Under the pieces are notes generated by a model. It was not told the origin of the DNA. It worked only from the letters and a program-made list of their open reading frames with translations, and did not search any database. The translations under genes and the position numbers were made by a program. From Polysphondylium violaceum (lineage: Eukaryota > Evosea > Eumycetozoa > Dictyosteliales > Dictyosteliaceae), in contig AJWJ01000077.1 of the NCBI GenBank assembly GCA_000277445.1, forward strand, positions 1 to 61,762: a DNA stretch of 61,762 bases, given 5' to 3'. Positions 20,662 to 31,703 of the stretch are shown here, piece by piece. The first letter of the stretch is position 1. Every line of letters starts with the position of its first letter.

Positions 20662-23359
20662 ATGGAATTTGGATCAAATCATGTTTACATTGACAATCAT
20701 GCAGTTGATAGAGTAGAATGGTTTACTCAAACTGAATTAAGTCTTGTTAAAACTGAAAATACAGTAGCAGTATCATCAAACTATGGTGTATCTTTAAACT
20801 CTGTTTCTGGATTTACACCCGTCACTGCAAATAAAATATCTGCTGGTGAGACTTGTTTATTGGATATTTTAGATACCGCCGGTCAAGAAGAATATTCTGC
20901 AATGAGTTTGTATTTTATTTATAATAGTGAACAGTAGTAATAAAATATTAATATTTACTCAAATAAATTGCAGGAGATCAATATTGTAGAACTGGTGATT
21001 GTTTTATGATTGTGTTTGATTTAACATCAAGAGGCAGTTTTGACGAGGTTAGACATTTAAGAGATCATGCTTGTAGAGTAAAAGATAGAGATGATGTACC
21101 AATTATTATGGTTGGTAATAAACTTGATTTGCAAAGCCAAAGAGTTATTTCTAGAACAGAGGCTGATCAATTGGCTAGAAGTATGGGTGTACCATATATA
21201 GAAACATCTGCAAAGACCAGAATCAACATTGAGGAAGCATTCTTTACCGTTGTTCGTCATACTCCACGTAGTGGTTCATTTGGAAATGTTTATAAAGTAG
21301 TTGTGTTGGGTTCCGGTGGTGTAGGTAAATCTGCAATTGTAATTCAATTTATTCAAAATCATTTTATCGAAGAATATGATCCAACCATTGAAGATTCCTA
21401 TAGAAAGCAAGTTACAATCTCTGGTCTTCCACCTATTACCAAAAAGGGAGCATCCTCTTCCTATACACCACCTCCCTCTTCTTCGGGTAAAGGTGTTTTG
21501 GGTAAATTGTTTGGAAGCAAAAAAGAAGTAGCCCCACCAAGTCCACCTAAAAAAGATCCAAATGATCATAGAGGCGAAGTATCAACTCAAGCATTGGATT
21601 CAAATGTAATTGTTTGTCCAATGTCAACACTATCCTCATCTGTTCCATTGGCAACTGGTGATGCAATTAATTGTGGTGGTTGTAATATTATTTTAAATAG
21701 ATATTCTTATTTAACTAGAAATGAATCACAGGGTTGTTATACTTGGAAATGGTACGTTGTTGATCTATTAATATGGGTATATATACAATAATTTATTTAT
21801 ATTAATGTAAATTTAATAATGATAGTGAATTTTGTAAATTTGTAAATGAAAATGTAATGATTGAAAAAGAAGAGATACCAAATAGAGATACAATTGAATA
21901 TATATTATCAACACCTTTATCAGATGTAAATATGACAAAAGAAGATAGCATTATTGTTTATTGTATAGATATTTCTGGTTCTATGGGTATTACCACAGAG
22001 GTACCATCACTTCAATCTGAATGGACCAATGTTAAAAAAGGTGGAAAAGCACAATCAAGTGGCCCAACCTATATATCGAGATTAGAATGTGTTCAATCAT
22101 CTATTCCAACAATGATTGATCGTCTTTCAATTCAATATCCAAACAAAAGAGTCGTATTGATTACATTCTCTGATGAGGTAATGATTTACTCTCAAGGCAC
22201 AAACGCCAGTACCTCAACCGAGGGACCAATCACTGTCACTGGTGATAAACTTGAAGATTTCCAACAATTGGTTGATATTGGTAAATCATGTAAATATGAT
22301 ACCCTCCCATCCGCCAAAAACTCTAAAGACTTTTTAAAGAAAAAGATCAAGGAATTGGAACCATCCTCTTCCACTGCTTTGGGTCCAGCCCTCTTGATTG
22401 CCGCAGCCATTGCCAGCCAAAAGCCCCTTAGTGAGGTTGTAGTCTGTACCGATGGTTTACCAAATATTGGTTGTGGTTCTTTGGAGGATGCCCCTATCGC
22501 TCCCGCCAGAGAGTTTTACAACAAGGTCATCGATTTGGCCAAATCATATAAAATCAACATCAGTATCCTCGGTATCAGTGGTTGTGATATTGATATCGGT
22601 GTCATTGGTAAGGTAGCCGAAGAGACCAACGGTACCCTCACCACCCTTCATCCACTTGAAATGGCCAGAGAGATTCGTAAACTCACCCAAAATCCAGTCA
22701 TTGCCACCGATTTGGAGATTAGTGTTTGTCTTCATCCTAGTCTTGAGCTCCACAGATTGGACAGCAAGTTGGGTCTCAGTCGTATGGTACAAACATACCC
22801 AAATGCCACTTCTGAGCTCGATCTCTCGTTTATGTATGCCAACAGAATGAGAAACAGAGAGATTCTCAGCGAGTACCCATTCCAACTTCAAATCAAATAC
22901 ACCAAACTCGACGGCATGAGATGTCTTCGTGTTATCAGTGCCATGAAGCCATCTTCAGCCAATCTCTCCACTTGTTCCCAAAGTGCCGTCATTTCATTGT
23001 GTGCTTTGGCATTCACCCAAAAGGCAGCCAAATTATGTCAACAAGATGAATTTTACAATGCACGTCTTTTGTTGAAATCTGCCAGTCGTTTCCTCGGTAA
23101 GGCAGCTTCCAATGATGAACAAAGTGAGGAATACTATAACTTTGAAGTTCTCAGAGATGAGCTCGAAGCCAACATTGTCGAGTGTCTTAGAACCAAAGAA
23201 AAGAAACACGATAAAGTTGCCACCGACGATCAAATGAATGTATTCCACAGAATGAAGAACGTCAGTAAGACTTGGGTCGTAAGTGGTGCTAAAAAGGATA
23301 TCTCTAGAAGAAAGGGTGAAACTGAAATGAATAGACAATATTATGATATCAAATTTTAA
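20662..23359 (+). CDS. circularly permuted Ras fused to Sec23/24-like zinc ribbon and vWA domain (cpRas)
   Basis: Exons 20662-20905, 20974-21751, 21826-23359, 851 aa. The Ras fold is permuted. After about 60 unique residues it begins at strand 3 (GETCLLDILDTAGQEEY), then NKLD (G4) and ETSAK (G5). Only then, after VRHTPRSGSFGNVYKVVV, come the P-loop GSGGVGKSA (about residue 194) and switch I YDPTIEDSYRKQV. The cut is in the strand 2-3 hairpin, so old N- and C-termini are joined. P-loop Gly, Lys, switch I Thr and the catalytic Gln of DTAGQ are all kept, so GTP binding and hydrolysis look possible. A Ser/Pro linker leads to a CGGC...CEFC zinc ribbon (about 315-345) and a vWA domain with intact MIDAS (DISGSM, STAL, CTDG). 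There is no CAAX box. This matches the known Dictyostelium cpRas family (cpras1/cpras2); which member this is cannot be decided. Confidence 0.95.
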
Positions 23360-23503
23360 ATGATTCCTTTTGATGATACCAAGATATTTGTAATATAGAT
23401 ATATAATCAAGATAAAATAAATCTTGATATTTTTTTAATCTTTTAAACTTTATAGTATTATTATTATTATTATTATCATATCGTATACATATATGGATTT
23501 AAT

Positions 23504-24492
23504 TTATTTGTTTTGTTGTTCAAATGTTTCTACAAAAGTTTTTAAAGCAGAAAGAGTTGAGGAATTTGGATACTCTTTAAAATAATTTACACCCTTTTCA
23601 GAACATGCTGTAAGATAAGGATCAATTGGTAATTTACCAAGGAATGGTATATTTGTTTGTTCTGCTAATAATTTACCTCCTTCTGATGAAAAAATATTTG
23701 TACATTCCTATGAGATAATATTTCATTCATTGATTAGTTTTTTATATACAAATATAGGTATATTGTATTATCCATTACTTACTGAACAATGTGGACAAAC
23801 ATAACCACTCATATTCTCTACAATACCAATAATAGGTAATCCAAGTAATTTACAAAAACTAATTTCTTTTCTAACATCTGATACAGATACAGCTTGTGGA
23901 GTGGTAACTAATATAGCACCATCTGGGTTATGTTTTAAAAGGGCCTCTGTAACTGAAATATGTTCATCTGATGTACCTGGTGGTGTATCTATTATCAAAT
24001 AGTCTAATTCTCCCCAACATACATCTTCAATAAATTGTTTAATCATAGCTATATAATAATAGTTAATAAATCTTCTTCTTCTTCTTCTTCAATATCTCTT
24101 TATCATCATCATATAAACCTACAATTCTTTTTTGGACCTCTCCAAATAACAGGTGTGTCGCTTTTATCCAAAAGAAATTGAATTGAAATAACACCTAAAT
24201 TTTGTGTTTCATCTCTATAAACTGGAATCCAACTGCAAAATAAGAATGAGTGAATGATTCTTTGATATAAAATCAATGAAAGCACATATACATACCCAGA
24301 CGATGATTTATGTACTTCTTTATTCTCAACACCCAACATTTTTGGAATACTTGGACCACATAAATCAATATCTAATAGGCCAACCTTTTTTCCAATATGT
24401 GAAAGATATAGGGCCAATTGAGATGAGACTGTGCTTTTTCCAACACCTCCTTTTCCTGATAAAACCAGAATTTTATGTTTAATTTTATCCAT
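23504..24492 (-). CDS. cytosolic Fe-S cluster assembly ATPase NUBP2/Cfd1
   Basis: Four exons: 24296-24492, 24123-24232, 23783-24048, 23504-23707; 258 aa. The deviant Walker [10 protein letters not shown] follows the start almost directly, so the N-terminal four-Cys cluster of NUBP1/Nbp35 is absent, which points to the NUBP2/Cfd1 paralogue. Other family marks: [42 protein letters not shown], and the C-terminal CPHC motif that carries the bridging 4Fe-4S cluster with NUBP1. The protein is a scaffold of the cytosolic CIA pathway. One intron falls just after the CPHC motif, so a second Cys (ECTNIF) comes from the last exon. A gtgatcc-like GTP form is not implied; this is an ATPase. Confidence 0.93.
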
Positions 24493-25480
24493 TCTATATA
24501 TCTATATGTACGAGTGTGTTTAATAATAATCGAGACACTACGAAACAGACTAAAATATCACATTTTTCAAATTAATTTCGAAAAAAAAAATAAAAAAAAA
24601 TGAAAAAACATTCCACCTCATTTTTGGGTACATTGGGAAATAGTTTGATTCTTTATTCTTTATTCTACATTATTTTATTAACAGAAACACCAATCTCTAA
24701 AATTGTTGTTGCTTTTACTCTTAATCTCTAAAATTTGGAGAAGGAGAAATTCCATTTTTTTATTGTTTTTCCTTTAAACGAGAGTCAGAGAGGTCGACCA
24801 AACCATTAAATGTTGGTGATAATGGTGTTGAATTCACATATTTTGACTAATCAATAAATAATCCAAATCTATTTGATAGATCAAAATATATTAATACAAC
24901 ACCTACATTTGTTTAGATGAAATCATGTCAGATATTTACTCCTTCCCAAAAAGATAAAACTTTCATGTCCTTGAAATGTACATTTTTAGAGGGTAGGTGA
25001 ATTGACCAGAAATAACCTGATATCTGTAAGAAACATTCATAAAAATAGTAAAGAAAAAAGTCAACAATTTAATGGTGTATTAAAGACGACACTTTTAATA
25101 ATAATCTGAGGATTATGTTTGAATCTTTTTTTTTTATCAAAAGAACTAAGCTGTTGTTTCTATCAAACTTATCTCATACCATTTTGTCATAAATAAATAT
25201 CTTGCATCAATCTTTGTTTTGTGCTTATATTGTTGAGAATCAGAAAAGTCCTTATTTTTTTATTTTTCTCAGATTTTTTTTCTAATTTTTTAGAAATTTT
25301 TTTGAAAATTTAATTTTTTATTTATATAAATAAATTTGTTGTTGTGGATTCGATTAAATAATCTTTATATATACATATAGTTATATATATGTATATGTAT
25401 GATTTACCAAATCATCTCCATTACTTAACCATTGTCACCATTTATACAAATTTTCTTCTCTTCTTTAAACGAGAAAAAAT
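24493..25480. other. 988 nt divergent intergenic
   Basis: No gene seen. AT-rich with oligo-A/T tracts and a long T-rich segment (25255-25320) ahead of the 25481 start. It should contain the promoters of NUBP2 and the orphan gene at 25481. Confidence 0.5.
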
Positions 25481-26830
25481 ATGGTAGAAAGCGACCAAGA
25501 TATTTTGGATAGAGATTTACACACAAAATGGGTATCTAAAGATGTTTGGGGAAATAACTTAAAACCAGGTGATTACATTGCCATCGAGAGAAGAAGAGGA
25601 CAGGTGTTGGGTCGTATTACCCATGTGTTGAATGACAAGGCACCCTTTAGAGCATACTTTGAAATCAAGGGCGGAGGAGGTGGTTTTGTTGCACCCGGAC
25701 AGAAATTCAAGGTTGGCTATCGTTTGTTTTTGGAAGAGAAAAAGAAAATTAGAGAGAACCAAAAAGCATATGAGCAAGACTGCATTAGAGACAGAGTAGA
25801 TAAGATGATGGAAACTGCCAAGGATAGGGCTAAAAAGGAGCCTGTCGTTTACGAAGATCCTCCACAGTACTACAGGGATCCACAACCATACTACTACAAC
25901 CCATATTCAAGTGGAAAAAAAGGATCTGTAGTTGGCATCACATCCTCTAACAGAGTTAGAGAGATTCCAAAGTTTGTTGAAAGGGCATCCGATGAAGTAT
26001 ATCCCACACCCGCTTGTAATCTATTTGGATTGGAAATTCTTGATCAAGAAGAGTATGAAAAAAGATGTCAAGAAAAGGCTTCTCTCAAATTACTAAAGCA
26101 AATCAAGAAAGCAGAGTTGGTTGAATTGGAATTAAAAAATCATTACAACAACACCAAGAAAAACAATTCATCATCTAAAAAGAAAACATTTGAAATTAAC
26201 GAATCTAGAGTCAAAAGATTAGAAAAGAAACATTTCAAACAATTAAATATAGATCTCAACTATTTTAATAATAGTAATAGTAATAGTAATAATAATAATA
26301 ATACTCATTCAACAAATCAATCAGTTTTTCAATATTATGACAACAACAATAATGATAGTAACAATAATGATAATATTAATCAATATGATTATCAATATAA
26401 TGACAATAATCAATATAATGACAATAATCAATATCTTGATCCTGAAACTGGTGTGATGTTTAGAGAATGTTTTAATAATAGTGATGATGAATATGAAGAT
26501 ATGGATGGCGGTTATACTGACAATGATCAAAATTACTATTATAATGATAATAGTATTGACGATTATAAAATTAAATCTTGTCTAGACGATAATGAATATG
26601 ATTTCGGATATCAAGAACCTCAACAAATTTCATATTTTTCATCATCATCATCATCATCATCATCGACAACAACAAATGATGCATCTTTAAACCCTACAAA
26701 ATTGAATTACAAAAATCCAGAATTGACTCAACGTTTACAATCTCTCATTGACCTAAAAGATAAAAGCTATATTAGCGAAACCGAGTTCAACATTAGAAAA
26801 GAGGAATTAATGGCAGATTATTATTGTTGA
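25481..26830 (+). CDS. orphan protein, 449 aa
   Basis: Intronless. I do not recognise a family. Residues 1-100 look like a compact beta-rich domain (KPGDYIAIERRRGQVLGRIT, then a run of five Gly and FVAPGQKFKVGYRLFLEEKKK). This is followed by a charged helical stretch (about 85-115), a Tyr/Pro-rich segment and a coiled-coil-like Lys/Glu region (about 185-245). A long Asn/Asp/Tyr-rich disordered tract follows. The last about 35 residues (LTQRLQSLIDLKDKSYISETEFNIRKEELM) resemble the SHOCT-type short C-terminal helix pair, which often mediates oligomerisation. That resemblance is weak evidence. Intact ORF with dictyostelid-like codon use, so a real gene. Confidence 0.75.
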   Translation: MVESDQDILDRDLHTKWVSKDVWGNNLKPGDYIAIERRRGQVLGRITHVLNDKAPFRAYFEIKGGGGGFVAPGQKFKVGYRLFLEEKKKIRENQKAYEQDCIRDRVDKMMETAKDRAKKEPVVYEDPPQYYRDPQPYYYNPYSSGKKGSVVGITSSNRVREIPKFVERASDEVYPTPACNLFGLEILDQEEYEKRCQEKASLKLLKQIKKAELVELELKNHYNNTKKNNSSSKKKTFEINESRVKRLEKKHFKQLNIDLNYFNNSNSNSNNNNNTHSTNQSVFQYYDNNNNDSNNNDNINQYDYQYNDNNQYNDNNQYLDPETGVMFRECFNNSDDEYEDMDGGYTDNDQNYYYNDNSIDDYKIKSCLDDNEYDFGYQEPQQISYFSSSSSSSSSTTTNDASLNPTKLNYKNPELTQRLQSLIDLKDKSYISETEFNIRKEELMADYYC

Positions 26831-27187
26831 TACTATTGTATTTTTAACATTATTTAAATAAATGTCTCAAAGGATATTAAGATAATTATCAAAATATTCA
26901 TTATATCATTTCTCCAAGAAATCGAATGAACCTCTTGATTTGTATTCATGATCGCCAGTGTTCAAACATAGATATATATTGATGGCGATCGAGAAAGAAG
27001 TTAGTTGGGTAGTGTAAAAACATGATTATCAAGATATGAGCTCATATAATTATATATTGAGTGATGCGAAAAAAGTGGTGTCTTTTTTTTTTTGCAACAT
27101 TTTTTTTTTGCAACTATTTTTTCAATTTCATTTTTATCACTTTATTATTTTTTATTATTTGCGAATAGTAATCATAATAGTAATAGA
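26831..27187. other. short intergenic
   Basis: 357 nt. It has an inverted pair gatcgccagtg / gatggcgatcg near 26950-26990 (cGATCGCCa ... tGGCGATCg) that could form an 8-9 bp stem around about 30 nt. T-rich leader before the next start. Confidence 0.45.
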
Positions 27188-28168
27188 ATGGATTACATAT
27201 ATCAAGATGATGTATTGCCTATATTTTTAAAATTTAATACTACACCAGTTGAAGCTAGAGAAGATTATGAAAAAAAGATTGTAAATGTAAAGAAACCAAA
27301 CTACTTGAACGGGAGTAAAAAGAAAGAGTTGGCAGAACGATATTTAGAGTATATTGAGAATCAAACAGATAAATTTCTCATTGAAGAATCTAATTTTAAT
27401 TTCTCTGTTATTCCCGTCATGTATCTTGATCAACCTCCCTCTTCGATGCCAGAGATTGATAGGAATTTAAAAACTGTTAGAAAATATATGGATGATTTAT
27501 CATTTACAAACAATAATATTAATAATAATAAGAATCACAATAATAATAATAATAATAATAATTCAATACCAAATCAACATAATACAATGATTTATAAACG
27601 TTTGATTGAAAGGCTAATAGACACTGTTTACAAAATGATAGAAATATTTAAAAAAGAAAGCTTATATATTCTTTATCATGATATATCTAAATTAGAAGAT
27701 CAATATAGTATAGATATATATTTACAACATCCTTTAATTAAAGTTCAAAATAGTATTAGTCGTAGTAATAATAATCAAAATAATAATAGTAATAATCAAA
27801 ATAATAATAATAAATCAGCATCAACAACTTTAATTTCAACAATGGAGATTAAAAATGATTTTAATTTTAAAGAATTTAAAAATAGTTGTCTCAAAGTATT
27901 GAATAGATTAGAGAGAAAGCAAACGAATTTAGATTTACAATGTTATAAAGAAATTATTAAAGATATCAGTCATTTATACACGATGCAACATTATGATAAA
28001 GTATTTTATTCAATGGATCATTCATCAATCTCTCCTGATGATCCTGCTGTTGGTGTCACTGGTTTGGTTGTTAATAGATTACATAGATTAGAAAATGAAT
28101 TGAAAACAATTCAACAACATTGGAATGGAACAATGTTAAATAGTCATAATTTAGTTTATAAAAGATAA
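27188..28168 (+). CDS. orphan protein, 326 aa
   Basis: Intronless; ATG 27188 chosen because upstream in-frame codons are a T-rich leader without ATG. No family recognised. The protein is mostly helical and charged (KKKELAERYLEYIENQTDKFLIEESNF and a C-terminal VNRLHRLENELKTIQQHW coiled segment). It is interrupted by two Asn runs (about residues 110-135 and 195-215). A conserved-looking N-terminus (MDYIYQDDVLPIFLKF) and the helical ends argue for a real, probably subunit-like protein. Convergent with the orphan gene at 28230-28763. Confidence 0.7.
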   Translation: MDYIYQDDVLPIFLKFNTTPVEAREDYEKKIVNVKKPNYLNGSKKKELAERYLEYIENQTDKFLIEESNFNFSVIPVMYLDQPPSSMPEIDRNLKTVRKYMDDLSFTNNNINNNKNHNNNNNNNNSIPNQHNTMIYKRLIERLIDTVYKMIEIFKKESLYILYHDISKLEDQYSIDIYLQHPLIKVQNSISRSNNNQNNNSNNQNNNNKSASTTLISTMEIKNDFNFKEFKNSCLKVLNRLERKQTNLDLQCYKEIIKDISHLYTMQHYDKVFYSMDHSSISPDDPAVGVTGLVVNRLHRLENELKTIQQHWNGTMLNSHNLVYKR

Positions 28169-28229
28169 TATTAATACTTAATTAAATATATTCTTTTTAA
28201 TAAATATATTTAAAATAATAATAATTACT

Positions 28230-28274
28230 TTAAAGTTCAAAATTTGGAAATTCAGATCTACGATTATTGTTGTT

Positions 28275-28313
<39 letters not shown>

Positions 28314-28763
28314 TCTATTGGGAGTAATATTTTTATTTGGATCGATTGGTTTATAATTTGATTGGAAATATGAAATTAAAGAATCATTGGAGAATAAAGA
28401 GAATTTGTCATCATAGGTGTTAACTATTTTAGTTGGATTTTCATTATTTTTATAATTATTACTATTATTACTTATCTTTATAGTTTCAATGTCAAAAATC
28501 TTTTGACCAGAAAAATAGGAATCACATTGATTATTAAATAGTAAAGGATTTGAAGCAAGAGGAGGAGTTGGAATATTTGATATAATATTAAAATCACTTA
28601 ATAAACTTTTACATTTTGGATAGAATAGTTCTAAGTCATCATCTAAATTTAAATTCTTTATATTTTCAATTGTGAGTGGTTCGAGTAAACAAAATCCATA
28701 AGGTTTTAGATTATCTTTTCTTTCTTTTAAATATTTGTCTATTATTTTGATATTATTTTCCAT
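28230..28763 (-). CDS. orphan protein, 177 aa
   Basis: Intronless, ATG 28763. No family recognised. Residues 1-60 are the only likely folded part (LKERKDNLKPYGFCLLEPLTIENIKNLNLDDDL). The rest is Asn/Ser/Pro-rich, including a 12-residue Asn run, then a short basic end RRSEFPNFEL. It is 61 nt from the 3' end of the gene at 27188. The AT-rich composition resembles intergenic DNA, but the non-repetitive N-terminus supports a real gene. Confidence 0.6.
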
Positions 28764-29027
28764 TTAATACTATATTTTGAAAAATAAACAATTCATTCAT
28801 TGCAGTGACCAGTTCTCATTCATTTATACATGTTGAAATGAAAAGACATAATTTTCAAATTTGATTTTTATGTCTTTCGTTTTTTTTTTTCATGAAAAAA
28901 ATTTATTACAAAATTCTCGTTTTCTTCATTACCCCCATCATCATATCAGTTTGCTCATTGTTGTGTAGTTGATGTGCTTACAGTGTATAGATTAGATAAA
29001 AGAAAGACAACATAGATAGAATAGAAA
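28764..29027. promoter_or_regulatory. divergent promoter, orphan gene and MPP6
   Basis: 264 nt between two outward start codons; T tract at 28881-28891 on the plus strand and A-rich leader before MPP6. Joint regulation is inferred from spacing. Confidence 0.4.
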
Positions 29028-29817
29028 ATGAGTTTAAAGCAAATCCCTAAAAATATGAGTACACCTAGTAGTACTACTACAACTACTAGTACTTCATCGG
29101 ATCCACCCATTTCAGCTACTTTGCAAAGAATGAAGTTTATGCAGAATAAAAAAGAAGCAGAATATAGAGAAGAGTTACAGAGAAAGATGGAGGAATCCAT
29201 CAGACAATCACATTGGGTGGCTAAAGGTGCCGATGGTGATAGTGATACTACGCTGGTGACTGCAAGTGAAAGTGAAGTAATTGGTTTTAGATCAGTGGGT
29301 AGAATGTCTTTTGGTAAATTTAATGAAAAGGTTGATAAATTAAATAGTGATCGTTCAAGTTTATTAGCTGAAAGAAAAGCATATATTGAAAAGAATAGTA
29401 ATAATAAATCAACCACAGAAACTACAACAACAGAATCAAATAAAGAAATAGAATCTAGTAAAACAGTATCAACACCAATAAAGAGTTTTGGTGAATCAAC
29501 AACAGCAACAACAACAACAACAACAACAATTAAACAACCACAACAAACAAATAAAGGAAATATAAAGCAACAACAACAAAAGCAAAATAATAATAATAAT
29601 AAGAAAAATAATAATGGTTTCAAAGATCAAGATTTTACATCTTTATCTCAAAAGTAATTATCTAATCATCAATCACAAATGTATATATTATACTAACACT
29701 TTATTATTATATAGTTTTGTAGAAAATGTTTTAAAACAAGAAAATGGTAATAATAAAAGAAAGAATGAAGAGAAAAGCAATACAAATGGACAAAGTAAAA
29801 AAAAGTCAAAGAGATAA
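29028..29817 (+). CDS. M-phase phosphoprotein 6 homologue (MPP6, nuclear exosome cofactor)
   Basis: Exons 29028-29653 and 29715-29817, 242 aa. The N-terminal MPP6 signature is present: ISATLQRMKFMQ followed by a Glu/Lys/Arg-rich helix. A SHWV segment and the diagnostic VGRMSFGKFNEKVDKL block come later. MPP6 tethers the MTR4 helicase to the RNA exosome in the nucleus and helps 5.8S rRNA processing. The second half is Thr/Gln/Asn-rich low complexity and ends in a basic Lys-rich stretch likely to be a nuclear signal. An alternative in-frame ATG ten codons in (MSTPSS) is possible. Convergent with glycerate kinase, only 63 nt apart. Confidence 0.85.
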
Positions 29818-29880
29818 AATAAAATATGATATATAATATATTTAATTAATGACACATTTCGCTAGATATTTTTTTGTTTT

Positions 29881-31138
29881 TTATTCTTTATCAGGTGAGG
29901 ATATATTACAATTATTTAAAAATGATTTCAACTCTAGATTTGATTCAAACAGGCTTTCTATACACAATTTTGTATTGGTTAAAGACTCTTTGGCACCAAA
30001 TAAATCCACCAATGAAAATATTTTACATGCATCTTTGTTAAAGGTTTGATAACTATCATCGATTATCTTTTTACCACAGATCACCAAACATTTGATATTA
30101 TATTTATCTGCCAAACTCATAATCTATAGATTCAAATATTAGTACTTCATATTTAATATTAAATAAATAAATAAATTATATTACCTTTGAAACTACTTTT
30201 CCATCCAAAGTAGTTTTATCAAAACAACCTTCACCTGTGATAATTAAATCAATTTCACCAGATTCTAATTTCTTTTCCAATGAATAAGATTCACATACAA
30301 ATTCAATGCCTTTTGTAATTTTAGCATTGAAGTATGCAATAAATCCAGAGGGAAGTCCACCTGCTGCCCCTGACCCTTCATATTTTGATATATCTCTAGG
30401 ATAGAGACTCGAGACATTCTCCATACCTTTTTCTAACACGATTTTATCATTTTCACTAGCACCCTTTTGTCCGGAAAAACTATAGACAGCGCCATTGGTG
30501 CCTATCATGGGATTGGTTACATCTGTTAGAAATTCAAATGTTATGTTTTTGAATAACTCTATATTTGTTTGTGTTATTGATTGTATGTGATTCAAATGCT
30601 TTCCATAGATAATATCTGTAGTATTGTTATTGTTGTTGTTGATAGACCCGTCTTCTTGTTTGAGAGTTACTTTAATGGCACCCATTGCAGACAACGCACC
30701 TAGACCTGCATCGTTTGTTGCAGATCCACCTGCCCCTATGATTATCTTTGTAAAACCAGATGTGACAGCATCAAGAATCAGTTGCCCGACACCATGGGTA
30801 GTTGTATTGAAGGGGTTTCTTTGAGAAACAGGTACCATCTCGAGTCCTGATGCTAAAGCCATCTCAATCACTGCATATCCGTGTTGTTTGCTGTATGCAT
30901 ATTTTGATTGAATCAGTGTACCCAATGGACCAACAATATCATTGACAACCTTGGTTTCAAGGCCCAAACTATATGTTAAACTTTCCAACAGCCCTTCACC
31001 ACCATCACTCATCCTTAGAATCTTTACATCATCACTCTTGTTTTTGGTGTGCTTCTTTAAACAATCCAAAGTAATACAACCAAGCTCAAATGAGCTCATA
31101 CAATCTTTAAATTTATCAAAAGATATCAATGTTTTCAT
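29881..31138 (-). CDS. glycerate kinase (GlxK/GarK type)
   Basis: Exons 30185-31138 and 29881-30123 (intron GTAATA...CTATAG, phase 0), 398 aa. Family blocks: SFDKFKDCMSSFE at the start, RMSDGGEGLLESL, HGYAVIEMALASGLEMVP, the glycine-rich IIIGAGGSATNDAGLGAL, SGAAGGLPSGFIAYF, and DLIITGEGCFDKTTLDGKV. This type I glycerate kinase phosphorylates D-glycerate, at the 2-position in characterised bacterial members, using ATP in glycerate/glyoxylate metabolism. It is far more typical of bacteria than of animals, so possible ancient bacterial origin is worth noting. The intron and an Asn-run insert (about residue 170) show it is fully resident in this genome. Confidence 0.92.
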
Positions 31139-31703
31139 AGTATTACTATATATATATATATATATCTATGATATATCTATCTTTTTACACACCCGCTGGA
31201 TACTGCACTAAATTGGTAGATATTTTTTTTATTTTATCCGTTATGATTGTCTCATTTTCTATTATTACCAAAATAAAATTTTTTTTAAAAAAAAAAATTG
31301 AAAAACGTCTATTTTTTTTTGAAAATATTTGTTATAATTTCAACTTCATCACACCCAATAACGCGCATCTATAGACACACAAAACAAAAGCAACCTGTCT
31401 TCTATTTTTGTTTAAACACTCCTCATAATTGTTTCTATATCTATATCTATATATTTATACAATAATAGTAGTATTAAAAGCGTGTTTGTGTAGACAACTC
31501 TCAAAAACAGCATCCATATTTATTAGGGCATCTTTTTATTGTCAGCTCTATCATTTTCACAAATATAACAACTTGTTGTGTGGTGTTGTTCCAGTTACTG
31601 ATTTAGAAACAACAAAAAAAAAAAAAAAAAACAAAAAAAAACAAAAAAAAAAAAAAAACTACAATTACATCACCAATCAATACTCACCAAACATCATTAT
31701 ACA
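31139..31703. other. divergent intergenic, glycerate kinase and Serrate promoters
   Basis: 565 nt; TA microsatellite at 31147-31165, oligo-T tract, and an A-rich leader (31613-31660) directly ahead of the Serrate start. No gene seen. Confidence 0.5.
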
